This document shows, one piece after another, positions 7,463 through 17,288 of a DNA stretch of 64,000 nucleotides. A program made the position numbers and the translations under genes. The stretch covers positions 1 to 64,000 of the forward strand of contig NZ_CAJGBN010000001.1 of assembly GCF_904426505.1 (NCBI RefSeq), given 5' to 3'. How positions within the stretch are numbered: position 1 is the stretch's first letter; each line of letters opens with the position of its first letter. This DNA comes from Rubrivivax sp. A210. Its GTDB lineage: Bacteria > Pseudomonadota > Gammaproteobacteria > Burkholderiales > Burkholderiaceae_C. The notes under the pieces are model-generated. The model did not search any database, had not been told where the DNA came from, and saw only the letters and a list, made by a program, of their open reading frames with translations.

Positions 7463-9706
7463 ATGCGCGGATCAACTGAATCCTGGCGTAAGGCCTTGCG
7501 CTTGCTGACCCTGGCCGCGGCCGGCTGGCTGGCCGCCGGCTGCAACAACAACCCCTGGCCCGACCGCTCGGCTGCGTCCAACACGCTGCACAGCGCGGTG
7601 ATCGAGAACTCGCCGCGCCACCTCGACCCGACGGCGTCCTACTGGAACAACGACACCGCCTACACCTACCAGATCTACGAGCCGCCCTACGGCTACCACT
7701 ACCTCAAGCGGCCCTTCCAGCTCATCCCCAAGACCGCGGCCGCGGTGGCCAAGCCACGCTATGTCGACAAGAACGGCCAGAGCCTGCCCGACGACGCGCC
7801 CGGCGAGCAGGTGGCCGAGAGCATCTACGACGTGCCCATCAAGACCGGCGTGATGTTCCAGCCCCACCCGGCCTTCGCGAAAGATGCCCAGGGCCGCTAC
7901 GCCTACCACGCCATGAAGCCGGGTGAGCTGGGCGAGCGCCGCACGCCGCTGGACTTTGAACTGCAGGGCACGCGCGAACTGGTGGCCGAGGACTTTGTCT
8001 ACGCGCTCAAGCGCCATGCCACCACGCGCATCACCGCGCCCATCTTCAGTACCTTCGCCGAGTACGTGGTGGGCCTGAAGGAATACGGCGTGCTGATCCG
8101 GCAGGAAGACAAGCTGCTGCGCCAGGGCCTGGACCCGTCCAGCCAGGACAAGCCCTTCCTCGACTTCCGCCGCTGGCCGCTGGCCGGCGCCAGCGCGCCC
8201 GAGAAGCACCTGCTGCGCATCCGCATCAAGGGCAAGTACCCGCAGTGGAGCTACTGGATGCAGATGACCTTCATGGCCCCCATTCCCTGGGAGGCCGATG
8301 CCTTCTACGCCCAGCCCGGCCTGGCCGAGCGCGGCCTGACGCTGGACATGTGGCCGGTGGGCACGGGGCCCTACATGATGGTGGAGTACATCAAGGACCG
8401 CCGCCATGTGATGAAGCGCAACCCCAATTACCGCGTCGAAACCTACCCCTGCGAAGGCATGCCGGGCGACAAGGAGGCCGGCCTGCTCGACGACTGCGGC
8501 AAACCCATGCCCTTCATCGACACCCTGGTCTCCACCATCGAGCGCGAGGCCGTGCCGCAGAAGGGCAAGTTCCGCCAGGGCTTCTACGACGTCGAGGTGT
8601 TCGAGCGCACCGACACCGGCATGGACTACCTGGTGGCGATGCAGGACAGCGAGGACGTGCGCCGCGAATACCTGGACAAGGGCTTCCGCCTCAACCGCGG
8701 CTCCGACGTCAACAGCTACTTCATCGCCTTCAACATGCTCGACCCGGTGATCGGCGACGGCGACGCCGGCGTCAACACGCCCGAGCAGAAGGCGCGCAAC
8801 CGCAAGCTGCGCCAGGCCATCAGCATCGCCATCGACTGGGAAGAGTATTCCAAGGTCTTTCCCAAGAAGGCCGGCGACACCGCGATGAGCCCGCTGCCGC
8901 CCGGCATCTTCGGCTCGCGCCAGGGCACGGCCGAGGGCGTGAACCCGGTCACCCACGTCTGGCAGGACGGCAAGGCGGTGCGCCGCCCCATCGCCGAAGC
9001 GAAGAAGCTGATGGCCGAGGCCGGCTACCCCAATGGCCGCGACGAGAAGACCGGCCGCCCGCTGGTGGTGAACTACGACTACTACGCGCCGGCCACGCCC
9101 GAGCGCAAGCCCGAGATCGACTGGGTGGTGCGCCAGTTTGCCAAGATCGACATCCAGCTCGAGGTGCGCGCCACCGACAACAACCAGTTCCAGGACAAGG
9201 TGCGCAAGGGCAAGTACCAGGTCTTCTGGCTGGGCTGGCTGGCCGATTACCCCGATGCCGAGAACTTCCTCTTCCTGCTCTATGGCCCCACCGGCAAGAC
9301 CAAGTTCGACGGCGAGAACACCGCCAACTACGCCAGCGCCGAGTACGACCGCCTCTTCGCCACCATGAAGACCATGGATGACGGCCCCGAGAAGCAGAAG
9401 CTCATCGACGACATGATCAAGCTGGTGCGCGAGGACGCGCCCTGGACCATGGGCTTCTTCCCCTACACCTCGGGTGCCGCCCAGCAATGGGTGCGCAACT
9501 ACAAGCCGGCCATCCTGATCCGCGACCATGGCCGCTACCTGCGCGTCGACGTACAAGATCGCCTGGCCCGCCTGGCAACCTGGAACCGCCCCATCTGGTG
9601 GCCGCTGGGCCTGGTGCTGGCGGCGGTGGCGGCCCTGGTGTGGATCGCGCGCCGCCACCTGCGCCGGCGCGAGCGCACCAATGCCCGCGGCGAAGTGCTG
9701 GCCTGA
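7463..9706 (+). CDS. Oligopeptide ABC transporter substrate-binding lipoprotein (YejA-like)
   Basis: A family-5 solute-binding protein of 747 aa. The N-terminus has a hydrophobic segment ending in the lipobox LAAGC, so it should be a lipoprotein. Near the C-terminus a second hydrophobic stretch (WWPLGLVLAAVAALVWIA) followed by a basic tail predicts a membrane anchor, which is unusual for this family. The start at 7463 follows a GGAGA site; the frame stays open far upstream but that part lies antiphase within ldcA. Gene order binding protein, two permeases, fused double ATPase is that of yejABEF. Peptide specificity is unknown. Confidence 0.87.
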   Translation: MRGSTESWRKALRLLTLAAAGWLAAGCNNNPWPDRSAASNTLHSAVIENSPRHLDPTASYWNNDTAYTYQIYEPPYGYHYLKRPFQLIPKTAAAVAKPRYVDKNGQSLPDDAPGEQVAESIYDVPIKTGVMFQPHPAFAKDAQGRYAYHAMKPGELGERRTPLDFELQGTRELVAEDFVYALKRHATTRITAPIFSTFAEYVVGLKEYGVLIRQEDKLLRQGLDPSSQDKPFLDFRRWPLAGASAPEKHLLRIRIKGKYPQWSYWMQMTFMAPIPWEADAFYAQPGLAERGLTLDMWPVGTGPYMMVEYIKDRRHVMKRNPNYRVETYPCEGMPGDKEAGLLDDCGKPMPFIDTLVSTIEREAVPQKGKFRQGFYDVEVFERTDTGMDYLVAMQDSEDVRREYLDKGFRLNRGSDVNSYFIAFNMLDPVIGDGDAGVNTPEQKARNRKLRQAISIAIDWEEYSKVFPKKAGDTAMSPLPPGIFGSRQGTAEGVNPVTHVWQDGKAVRRPIAEAKKLMAEAGYPNGRDEKTGRPLVVNYDYYAPATPERKPEIDWVVRQFAKIDIQLEVRATDNNQFQDKVRKGKYQVFWLGWLADYPDAENFLFLLYGPTGKTKFDGENTANYASAEYDRLFATMKTMDDGPEKQKLIDDMIKLVREDAPWTMGFFPYTSGAAQQWVRNYKPAILIRDHGRYLRVDVQDRLARLATWNRPIWWPLGLVLAAVAALVWIARRHLRRRERTNARGEVLA

Positions 9707-9722
9707 CGGAGCCCCGGACACC

Positions 9723-10706
9723 ATGATCAACTTCCTCTTCCGCCGCAGCCTCTATGCGGTGCTGGTGCTGCTGGGCGTCAACCTGGCCACCTTCATCCTC
9801 TTCTTCACCGTCAACACGCCCGACGACATGGCCCGCCTCAACCTGGGTGGCAAGCGCGTCACCCAGGAGGCGATAGAGAAGTGGAAATCCGAGCGCGGCT
9901 ATGACAAGCCGCTGTACCTGAACGCGCAGAAGGCTGGCGGCGAGCAACTCACGGAGACCATCTTCTGGGAGCGCTCGGTGTCGCTGTTCGCGCTCAAGTT
10001 CGGCCGCGCCGACAGCGAGAGCGCGGGCGACATCTCGCACGAGGTCAGCTCGCGCATGTGGGTGAGCCTGCAGATGGCGCTGCCACTGTTCGTGTTGCAG
10101 GTCATCGCCAGCACGGCGTTTGCGCTGCTGCTGGTGATGTTCAGGCACTCGCCGCTCGACTTCTGGGGCGTGGTCAGCTGCGTCGTGATGCTGTCGATCA
10201 GCAGCCTCTTCTACATCATCGTCGGTCAGTACATGTTCTCGCGCGTGCTGATGCTGGCGCCGATCTCGGGCTATGCCAGCGGGCTCGACGCAGCCAAGTT
10301 CCTGGCCCTGCCCATAGGCCTGTCGCTGATCGCGCGGCTGGGCGGCGAGGCGCGGCTGTACCGGGCCATGTTCCTCGAGGAGATCGGCAAGGACTATGTG
10401 CGCACCGCGCGGGCCAAGGGCCTGGCCGAAAGCGTGGTGCTCTACCGCCATGTGCTGCGCAATGCGCTCATTCCCATCATCACCAGCGCCGGTGCCTACC
10501 TGCCCTATGTCTTCCTGGGCAGCCTGGTGTTCGAGAGCTTCTTCGGCCTGCCGGGCCTGGGTGCCTACGTCATCGAGGCCATCAGCAAGCAGGACTTCGC
10601 CATCGTGCGCACCATGGTCTTCCTGGGCTCGCTGCTCTACATCGCCACCTATGTGCTGATCGACATCGCCTACACCTGGGTCGACCCCCGGGTTCGCCTG
10701 AGCTGA
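9723..10706 (+). CDS. Peptide ABC transporter permease (DppB/YejB type)
   Basis: Inner-membrane permease with about six predicted helices, the first at residues 7-27 (RSLYAVLVLLGVNLATFILFF). The cytoplasmic EAA loop that docks the ATPase is clear in DYVRTARAKGLAES followed by RHVLRNALIPI. The ATG at 9723 gives 327 aa; earlier in-frame codons lie inside the upstream gene. It begins 16 bp after the binding-protein stop and pairs with the next permease to form the channel. Confidence 0.9.
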   Translation: MINFLFRRSLYAVLVLLGVNLATFILFFTVNTPDDMARLNLGGKRVTQEAIEKWKSERGYDKPLYLNAQKAGGEQLTETIFWERSVSLFALKFGRADSESAGDISHEVSSRMWVSLQMALPLFVLQVIASTAFALLLVMFRHSPLDFWGVVSCVVMLSISSLFYIIVGQYMFSRVLMLAPISGYASGLDAAKFLALPIGLSLIARLGGEARLYRAMFLEEIGKDYVRTARAKGLAESVVLYRHVLRNALIPIITSAGAYLPYVFLGSLVFESFFGLPGLGAYVIEAISKQDFAIVRTMVFLGSLLYIATYVLIDIAYTWVDPRVRLS

Positions 10707-10721
10707 CGGGGCCCGACCACC

Positions 10722-12170
10722 ATGCCGAAGTTCGTACTGCTCTGGACCGATGCCGCCATCTGGCTGCTGCTGCTGGCCCTGGTGGCCTATGCCGCGGCCG
10801 TGGTGCGCAAGCCCGACCTCGCCGCCAACTGGCGCAAGGTCTTCCGCGACGGGCCGGCGCTGGCCTCGTCGCTGATCCTGCTGCTTTGCCTGGGCGTGAC
10901 CCTGCTCGACAGCGTGCATTACCGCGCCCGGCTCGCAGCGGCCGGTTCGGCCCCCAATGCCGCGGTGGCCTACGACACGCGCACGCGCTCGCTGCTCGAC
11001 GCGCTGCTGGCCGACCTGGTGGCCTCGCGCGAGGCCACCTATTCACGGCCGCTGTCCTACCTGGGCTTCACCAAGGAGTCGATGCTCGTCAATGGCGAGG
11101 TGAAGCGCGTGGCGCCGCGCCTGGTGTTCGGCGGCAAGCACCTCAAGAACCCCGAGGCCGACTGGGCCGGCGACGTGCTGGTGCGCGCCGGGGGCGGCCT
11201 GGTGATGGGCGCCCTGCTGGCCCTGGCGGCCAGCGTGGCGCTGCTGGCGGCGCTGGCGCGGGCGCGGCGCGAAAGCCTGGCGGCGGCCTGGCAGCATGTG
11301 CGCGGGCGGCAGGGCCAGGTGCCCTGGCATGTGGCGCTGGCCACGCTGTGGGCGCTGGGCCTGTTGGTGGGGCCGGCGGCGGCGCTGTCCGGGCCCTACC
11401 ATCTGCTGGGCACCGACCTCACGGGCAACGATGTGCTCTACCAGTCGCTCAAGAGCATACGCACGGCCTTCGTCATCGGCACCCTGGCCACGGTGGCGAC
11501 GCTGCCGCTGGCGGTGAGCCTGGGCCTGCTGGCCGGCTACTTCAAGGGCTGGGTCGACGAGCTCATCCAGTACATCTACACCGTGCTGTCCTCGGTGCCC
11601 AATGTGCTGCTCATCGCCGCCTGCGTGCTGATGGTGCAGGTCTTCCTCGACAAGAACCCCGATCTCTTCGAGACCGGCGCCGAGCGCGCCGACCTCAAGC
11701 TCTTCCTGCTGTGTACCGTGCTGGGCCTCACCGGCTGGGCCGGCCTGTGCCGGCTACTGCGCGGCGAGACGATGAAGCTGCGCGAGCTCGAGTACGTGCA
11801 GGCCGCGGCGGCCTTCGGTGTCGGCCACGGCCGCATCCTGGCGCGGCATGTGTTCCCCAATGTCGCCCACCTGATGCTCATCGTCACCGTGCTTGAGTTC
11901 AGTTCGCTGATCCTGTACGAGGCCGTGCTGTCCTATGTCGGCGTCGGCGTCGATCCTTCGATGAACAGCTTCGGCGGCATGATCAACCTGGCCCGCAACG
12001 AGATGAGCCGCGACCCCCTGGTGTGGTGGAGCTTCGCCTCGGCCTTCGGCTTCATGGTCACGCTGGTGCTGGCGGCCAACCTCTTTGCCGACGGCGTGCG
12101 CGACGCCTTCGACCCGCGGGCGCGCAGCTTCCGCAGCAAGCGCGTCATCGCAACCCGCAAGGCGAGCTAA
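10722..12170 (+). CDS. Peptide ABC transporter permease (DppC/YejE type), extended
   Basis: Second channel subunit. The C-terminal half holds the conserved permease domain with the EAA loop (QAAAAFGVGHGRILARHVFPN). At 482 aa it is roughly 140-180 residues longer than typical DppC or YejE proteins. The extra N-terminal part contains three or so additional hydrophobic segments and a periplasm-like insert. It begins 15 bp after the first permease and ends 4 bp before the ATPase start, so it belongs to the same operon. Confidence 0.88.
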   Translation: MPKFVLLWTDAAIWLLLLALVAYAAAVVRKPDLAANWRKVFRDGPALASSLILLLCLGVTLLDSVHYRARLAAAGSAPNAAVAYDTRTRSLLDALLADLVASREATYSRPLSYLGFTKESMLVNGEVKRVAPRLVFGGKHLKNPEADWAGDVLVRAGGGLVMGALLALAASVALLAALARARRESLAAAWQHVRGRQGQVPWHVALATLWALGLLVGPAAALSGPYHLLGTDLTGNDVLYQSLKSIRTAFVIGTLATVATLPLAVSLGLLAGYFKGWVDELIQYIYTVLSSVPNVLLIAACVLMVQVFLDKNPDLFETGAERADLKLFLLCTVLGLTGWAGLCRLLRGETMKLRELEYVQAAAAFGVGHGRILARHVFPNVAHLMLIVTVLEFSSLILYEAVLSYVGVGVDPSMNSFGGMINLARNEMSRDPLVWWSFASAFGFMVTLVLAANLFADGVRDAFDPRARSFRSKRVIATRKAS

Positions 12171-12174
12171 GAGC

Positions 12175-14019
<1,845 letters not shown>

Positions 14020-14365
14020 GCGTTCGGCCGGGGCGGGTGTTGCTCTGCCCCAACGAAGGCCTCGTCGTTGCGCTAGGGAGATGCCCTAGACAGGCCCCCT
14101 TGAACGCAGGGGGGTATTGCTCCTGGACCTCGCGCCAAGTGCTTGATTCGTAAGGTAACCGGCGTGTAACCACGGTGCTGTTGCCGATGCGGCGCCGCCT
14201 ATGCCCATGAATGGCGCGCCGGCCTTGCTGCCGTGTGAACAAGTGTTGCTGTTAGAATTCCTGCGCACGCCGTTCGCACGCTGGCGGCGGCCAGGCAGAC
14301 CTGGCCGCTGCGGCGGTGGCGGCGAGTGAGCTCATAAGGCAATCCACACTCAGGAGTCGGATCAC
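14020..14365. other. 346-bp gene-free region before the first TonB receptor
   Basis: No convincing open frame. The 3' part carries an extended -10-like element at 14250-14258 and the receptor's ribosome site (CAGGAG). The first 100 bases contain GC-rich inverted repeats that may end the transporter transcript, but no clear T-tract terminator. Confidence 0.5.
14250..14258 (+). promoter_or_regulatory. Candidate extended -10 promoter of TonB receptor 1
   Basis: TGTTAGAAT fits a TG-N-TATAAT extended -10. No matching -35 is seen at 16-18 bp. It would give a leader of about 100 nt before the ATG at 14366. Confidence 0.35.
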
Positions 14366-16984
14366 ATGTTGTTCAAGCGTACCCAGGTCTGTTCAGGCGT
14401 TCTCGTGGCGTTGGGCGCAATGCTCGCGTTGCCGGCGCTGGCCCAATCCGGCCAACTCGTTGAAATCACCGGCTCGCGCATCAAGCGCATTGCTGCCGAA
14501 GGTCCGTTGCCGGTGGAGGTCATCACCCGTCTCGACATCGAGAAGAAGGGCGTCACCTCGACCAACGATCTGCTGCGTTCGCTGTCGTACATGTCGAGCT
14601 TCAACGACGAGCTGATCTCCAACAGCCCCAACGCCACGGGCTCGGCCTCGGCCGGCTTCCGCGGCCTGGGCGGCGACCAGACGGTCGTGCTGCTCAACGG
14701 CCGGCGCCTGGCCAACTATGGCTTTGACGGCGCCTTCGTCAACCTCAACACCATCCCGCTGGGCGCCATCGAGCGCGTGGAGGTGCTCAAGGACGGCGCC
14801 TCGGCCATCTACGGCGCCGATGCCATCGGCGGCGTCATCAACTTCATCACGCGCAAGGACTACCGCGGCGCCGAGATCACCGGCGGCTACGGCGTCTCCA
14901 ACCGCGGCGACGTGAAGCAGACCGATGTCGGCGGCACGCTGGGTTTCGGCAACATCGACACCGACCGCTTCAACGTGATGGTCAACCTGAGCTACATGAA
15001 GCGTGACCCGCTGATGAACCTCGACCGCGAGCGCACGCGCACGGCCGACTTCCGGCGCTTCAAGGGCGGCGGCAACCAGCTCTCCACCTTTGCACCCACC
15101 GGCAACTTCGTCAACCCGGTGACCGGCAAGCAGTCGCCCTTCCAGCCCTGCCCGGACCCCAGCCTGGTGGTCTCGCCCTCGCCGCTGACCCCGGGTGACG
15201 CCGCCAGCTCGAGCTGCCTGTTCGACTTCGCGCCCTATCGCAGCACGCTGTTCGGCACCGAGCGCCTGGGCGGCATCGTCACCGGCCGCATCCGCGCCAG
15301 CGACAACACCTCGATCTTCGGTGAAGTGCTGTTCGCGCGCAGCGAGAGCTTCGCCAGCGCCGCGCCGACGCCGGGCAACTTTGCGCTCGCGGGCACCGGC
15401 AGTGCCATACCGCACCCCGCCAATCCGTTTGTGCAAGACATCACGGTGCGAGGCCGTCCGCTGCAGGCCGGCCCGCGCACCACTGAGAACACCTCGGACG
15501 CGACGCGCTTCGTCGTCGGGGTCGACACCGTGATCGCCGGCCAGGACGTCAACATCGCCGTCGGCCAGGCCAAGAACAAGGCCGAGAACGTCGACGGCGG
15601 CTACTTCCTGTTCGACAAGATGACGGCGGCCATCAATGCCGGCACCTTCAACCCCTTCTCGCTGACCAACCCGCAGTCGGTGCTCGACTCGATCAAGTCC
15701 AGCGACACGCGCCAGGGCGAGACCACCAACACCTTCGTCGAAGGCCGTGTCTCGGGCGACCTGTTCAAGCTGGCCGGTGGCGCTGCCGGCTACTCGGTGG
15801 GCGTGACCTTCGGCAAGGAAGAGATCGCCGACATCCCCGGCCTCAATTCGCAGGCCGGCAACGTCTTCGGCAGCATCCAGCAGGGCCCGGTCACCGGCAG
15901 CCGCAACCTGACGGCGGCCTACGCCGAACTGGCGCTGCCCTTCACCAACTGGATCGAGATGCAGCTCGCGCTGCGCACCGACCGCTACGAGGGCGGCACC
16001 AGCTCGACCACGCCCAAGATCGCGATCCGCGTCCAGCCCATCAAGGAAGTGCTGCTGCGCGCCTCGTACTCCGAGGGCTTCAAGATGCCCTCGCTGCGCG
16101 ACCTCTTCGGCGGCACCAACGAGAGCGCCGATTCGGTGCAGGACTTCCAGGGTTGTGCCAATGCGGTGCCCACGCCCGTGCCTGCCGCCAACTGCCCGCG
16201 CCTGCAGTACACGCGCCAGTCGGGCGGCAACGCGCTGCTCAAGCCCGAGAAGTCCAAGAGCATGAACTTCGGCGTGCTGCTCGAGCCGGTCAAGGACATC
16301 ACGCTGGGCCTGGACTACTTCATCATCGAGAAGACCGACGAAGTGGGTGACGTGCCGACCCAGTACGCCATCGACAACGTGCCCTATGTGAAGAACGCCA
16401 CCACGGCGCTGCCCGGCAACCCGGGCGTGACCGTCACGCGCGACACCAACGGCACCATCACCCTCATCAAGCGACCCTCGGGCAACCTGGGCAAGCGCGA
16501 GATCCAGGGCTTCGACCTGAGCGGCGGCATTCGCGTGGCCACGCCGCTGGGCCGGGCACGCTTCGACGCCAGCGGCACCTACTACGAGAAGTACAAGTAC
16601 GCCGACCTGCCCGACGCGCCGCTGTTCAGCCGTACCAACCTGCTGAACCTGCCGCGCTGGCGCACCCAGGCCACCGTGGGCCTGGCCACGGACGGGTGGG
16701 ACTTCAGCCTCACCGCCAACAGCCGCTCGAAGTTCTTCGACAAGCCGCAGGCCACGGCCTCGACCCCGGCCAACCGGACCACGCCGGTGGTGGGCAACTT
16801 CGACACCTTCGACGCGGCCGTCGTCTACTCCGGCTTCAAGGGCCTGCGCCTGTCGATGACGGTGCAGAACCTGGCCGACAAGCAGCCGCCGTTCTCCAAC
16901 AACGACCCGCGCACGCTGGGCTTTGCCCAGACCGACGACCTGCGCGGCCGCTACATCCGGTTCGGAGCCGCCTACACCTTCTGA
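14366..16984 (+). CDS. TonB-dependent outer-membrane receptor 1
   Basis: An 872-aa outer-membrane receptor with a signal peptide ending near ALPALA, then a TonB-box-like stretch (LVEITGSRIKRI). The plug domain includes GFRGLGGDQTVVLLNGRRL and VEVLKDGASAIYGADAIGGVINFIT. A beta-barrel follows and ends in the terminal aromatic TF. Two Cys pairs in extracellular-loop-like positions suggest disulphides. It belongs to the receptor type whose ligands include peptides, glycans and siderophores; the ligand is unknown. It lies directly after a peptide importer and before a paralogue, which makes peptide or oligomer uptake the simplest guess. Confidence 0.92.
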   Translation: MLFKRTQVCSGVLVALGAMLALPALAQSGQLVEITGSRIKRIAAEGPLPVEVITRLDIEKKGVTSTNDLLRSLSYMSSFNDELISNSPNATGSASAGFRGLGGDQTVVLLNGRRLANYGFDGAFVNLNTIPLGAIERVEVLKDGASAIYGADAIGGVINFITRKDYRGAEITGGYGVSNRGDVKQTDVGGTLGFGNIDTDRFNVMVNLSYMKRDPLMNLDRERTRTADFRRFKGGGNQLSTFAPTGNFVNPVTGKQSPFQPCPDPSLVVSPSPLTPGDAASSSCLFDFAPYRSTLFGTERLGGIVTGRIRASDNTSIFGEVLFARSESFASAAPTPGNFALAGTGSAIPHPANPFVQDITVRGRPLQAGPRTTENTSDATRFVVGVDTVIAGQDVNIAVGQAKNKAENVDGGYFLFDKMTAAINAGTFNPFSLTNPQSVLDSIKSSDTRQGETTNTFVEGRVSGDLFKLAGGAAGYSVGVTFGKEEIADIPGLNSQAGNVFGSIQQGPVTGSRNLTAAYAELALPFTNWIEMQLALRTDRYEGGTSSTTPKIAIRVQPIKEVLLRASYSEGFKMPSLRDLFGGTNESADSVQDFQGCANAVPTPVPAANCPRLQYTRQSGGNALLKPEKSKSMNFGVLLEPVKDITLGLDYFIIEKTDEVGDVPTQYAIDNVPYVKNATTALPGNPGVTVTRDTNGTITLIKRPSGNLGKREIQGFDLSGGIRVATPLGRARFDASGTYYEKYKYADLPDAPLFSRTNLLNLPRWRTQATVGLATDGWDFSLTANSRSKFFDKPQATASTPANRTTPVVGNFDTFDAAVVYSGFKGLRLSMTVQNLADKQPPFSNNDPRTLGFAQTDDLRGRYIRFGAAYTF

Positions 16985-17035
16985 TCCGGATCAGGCACCC
17001 CTGCGCCGCGGGCTTCCCAGCCCGTGGCGCACCAG

Positions 17036-17068
17036 CATGGCGGGCCCTGGCCCGCCATGGCCTTTTCC
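17036..17068 (+). terminator. Rho-independent terminator of TonB receptor 1
   Basis: A perfect 11-bp stem (CATGGCGGGCC pairing with its complement) with a minimal loop, followed by CCTTTTCC. A second GC-rich hairpin at 17003-17030 with one G-U pair lies just before it. Together they occupy the first part of the 304-bp gap between the two receptors. Confidence 0.75.
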
Positions 17069-17288
17069 GGAGCCGGTGTGCAGGCAGGCCGGTAGGCCGT
17101 CTCAACCGATGTGCAACCCCGCCGCAACGGTCGTGGGTTTCTCCCGAGTGGCCTCGTAACGGCTCCGTGACAATCTCCGACCACCCGCTTTCCGTCGACG
17201 CGGTTGCCCGAAGCCCAGCCGGCTTGGTTGGTACGGAGCATGCTTCGTTACGGAGGTGACGTAATTACCTTCTACAGGAGTGAGGTTC

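Noticed and set aside
7472..10919. Long minus-strand open frames opposite the peptide transporter
   Set aside because: Codon-position GC bias keeps antisense frames open in this DNA. The translations are low-complexity and have no motif.
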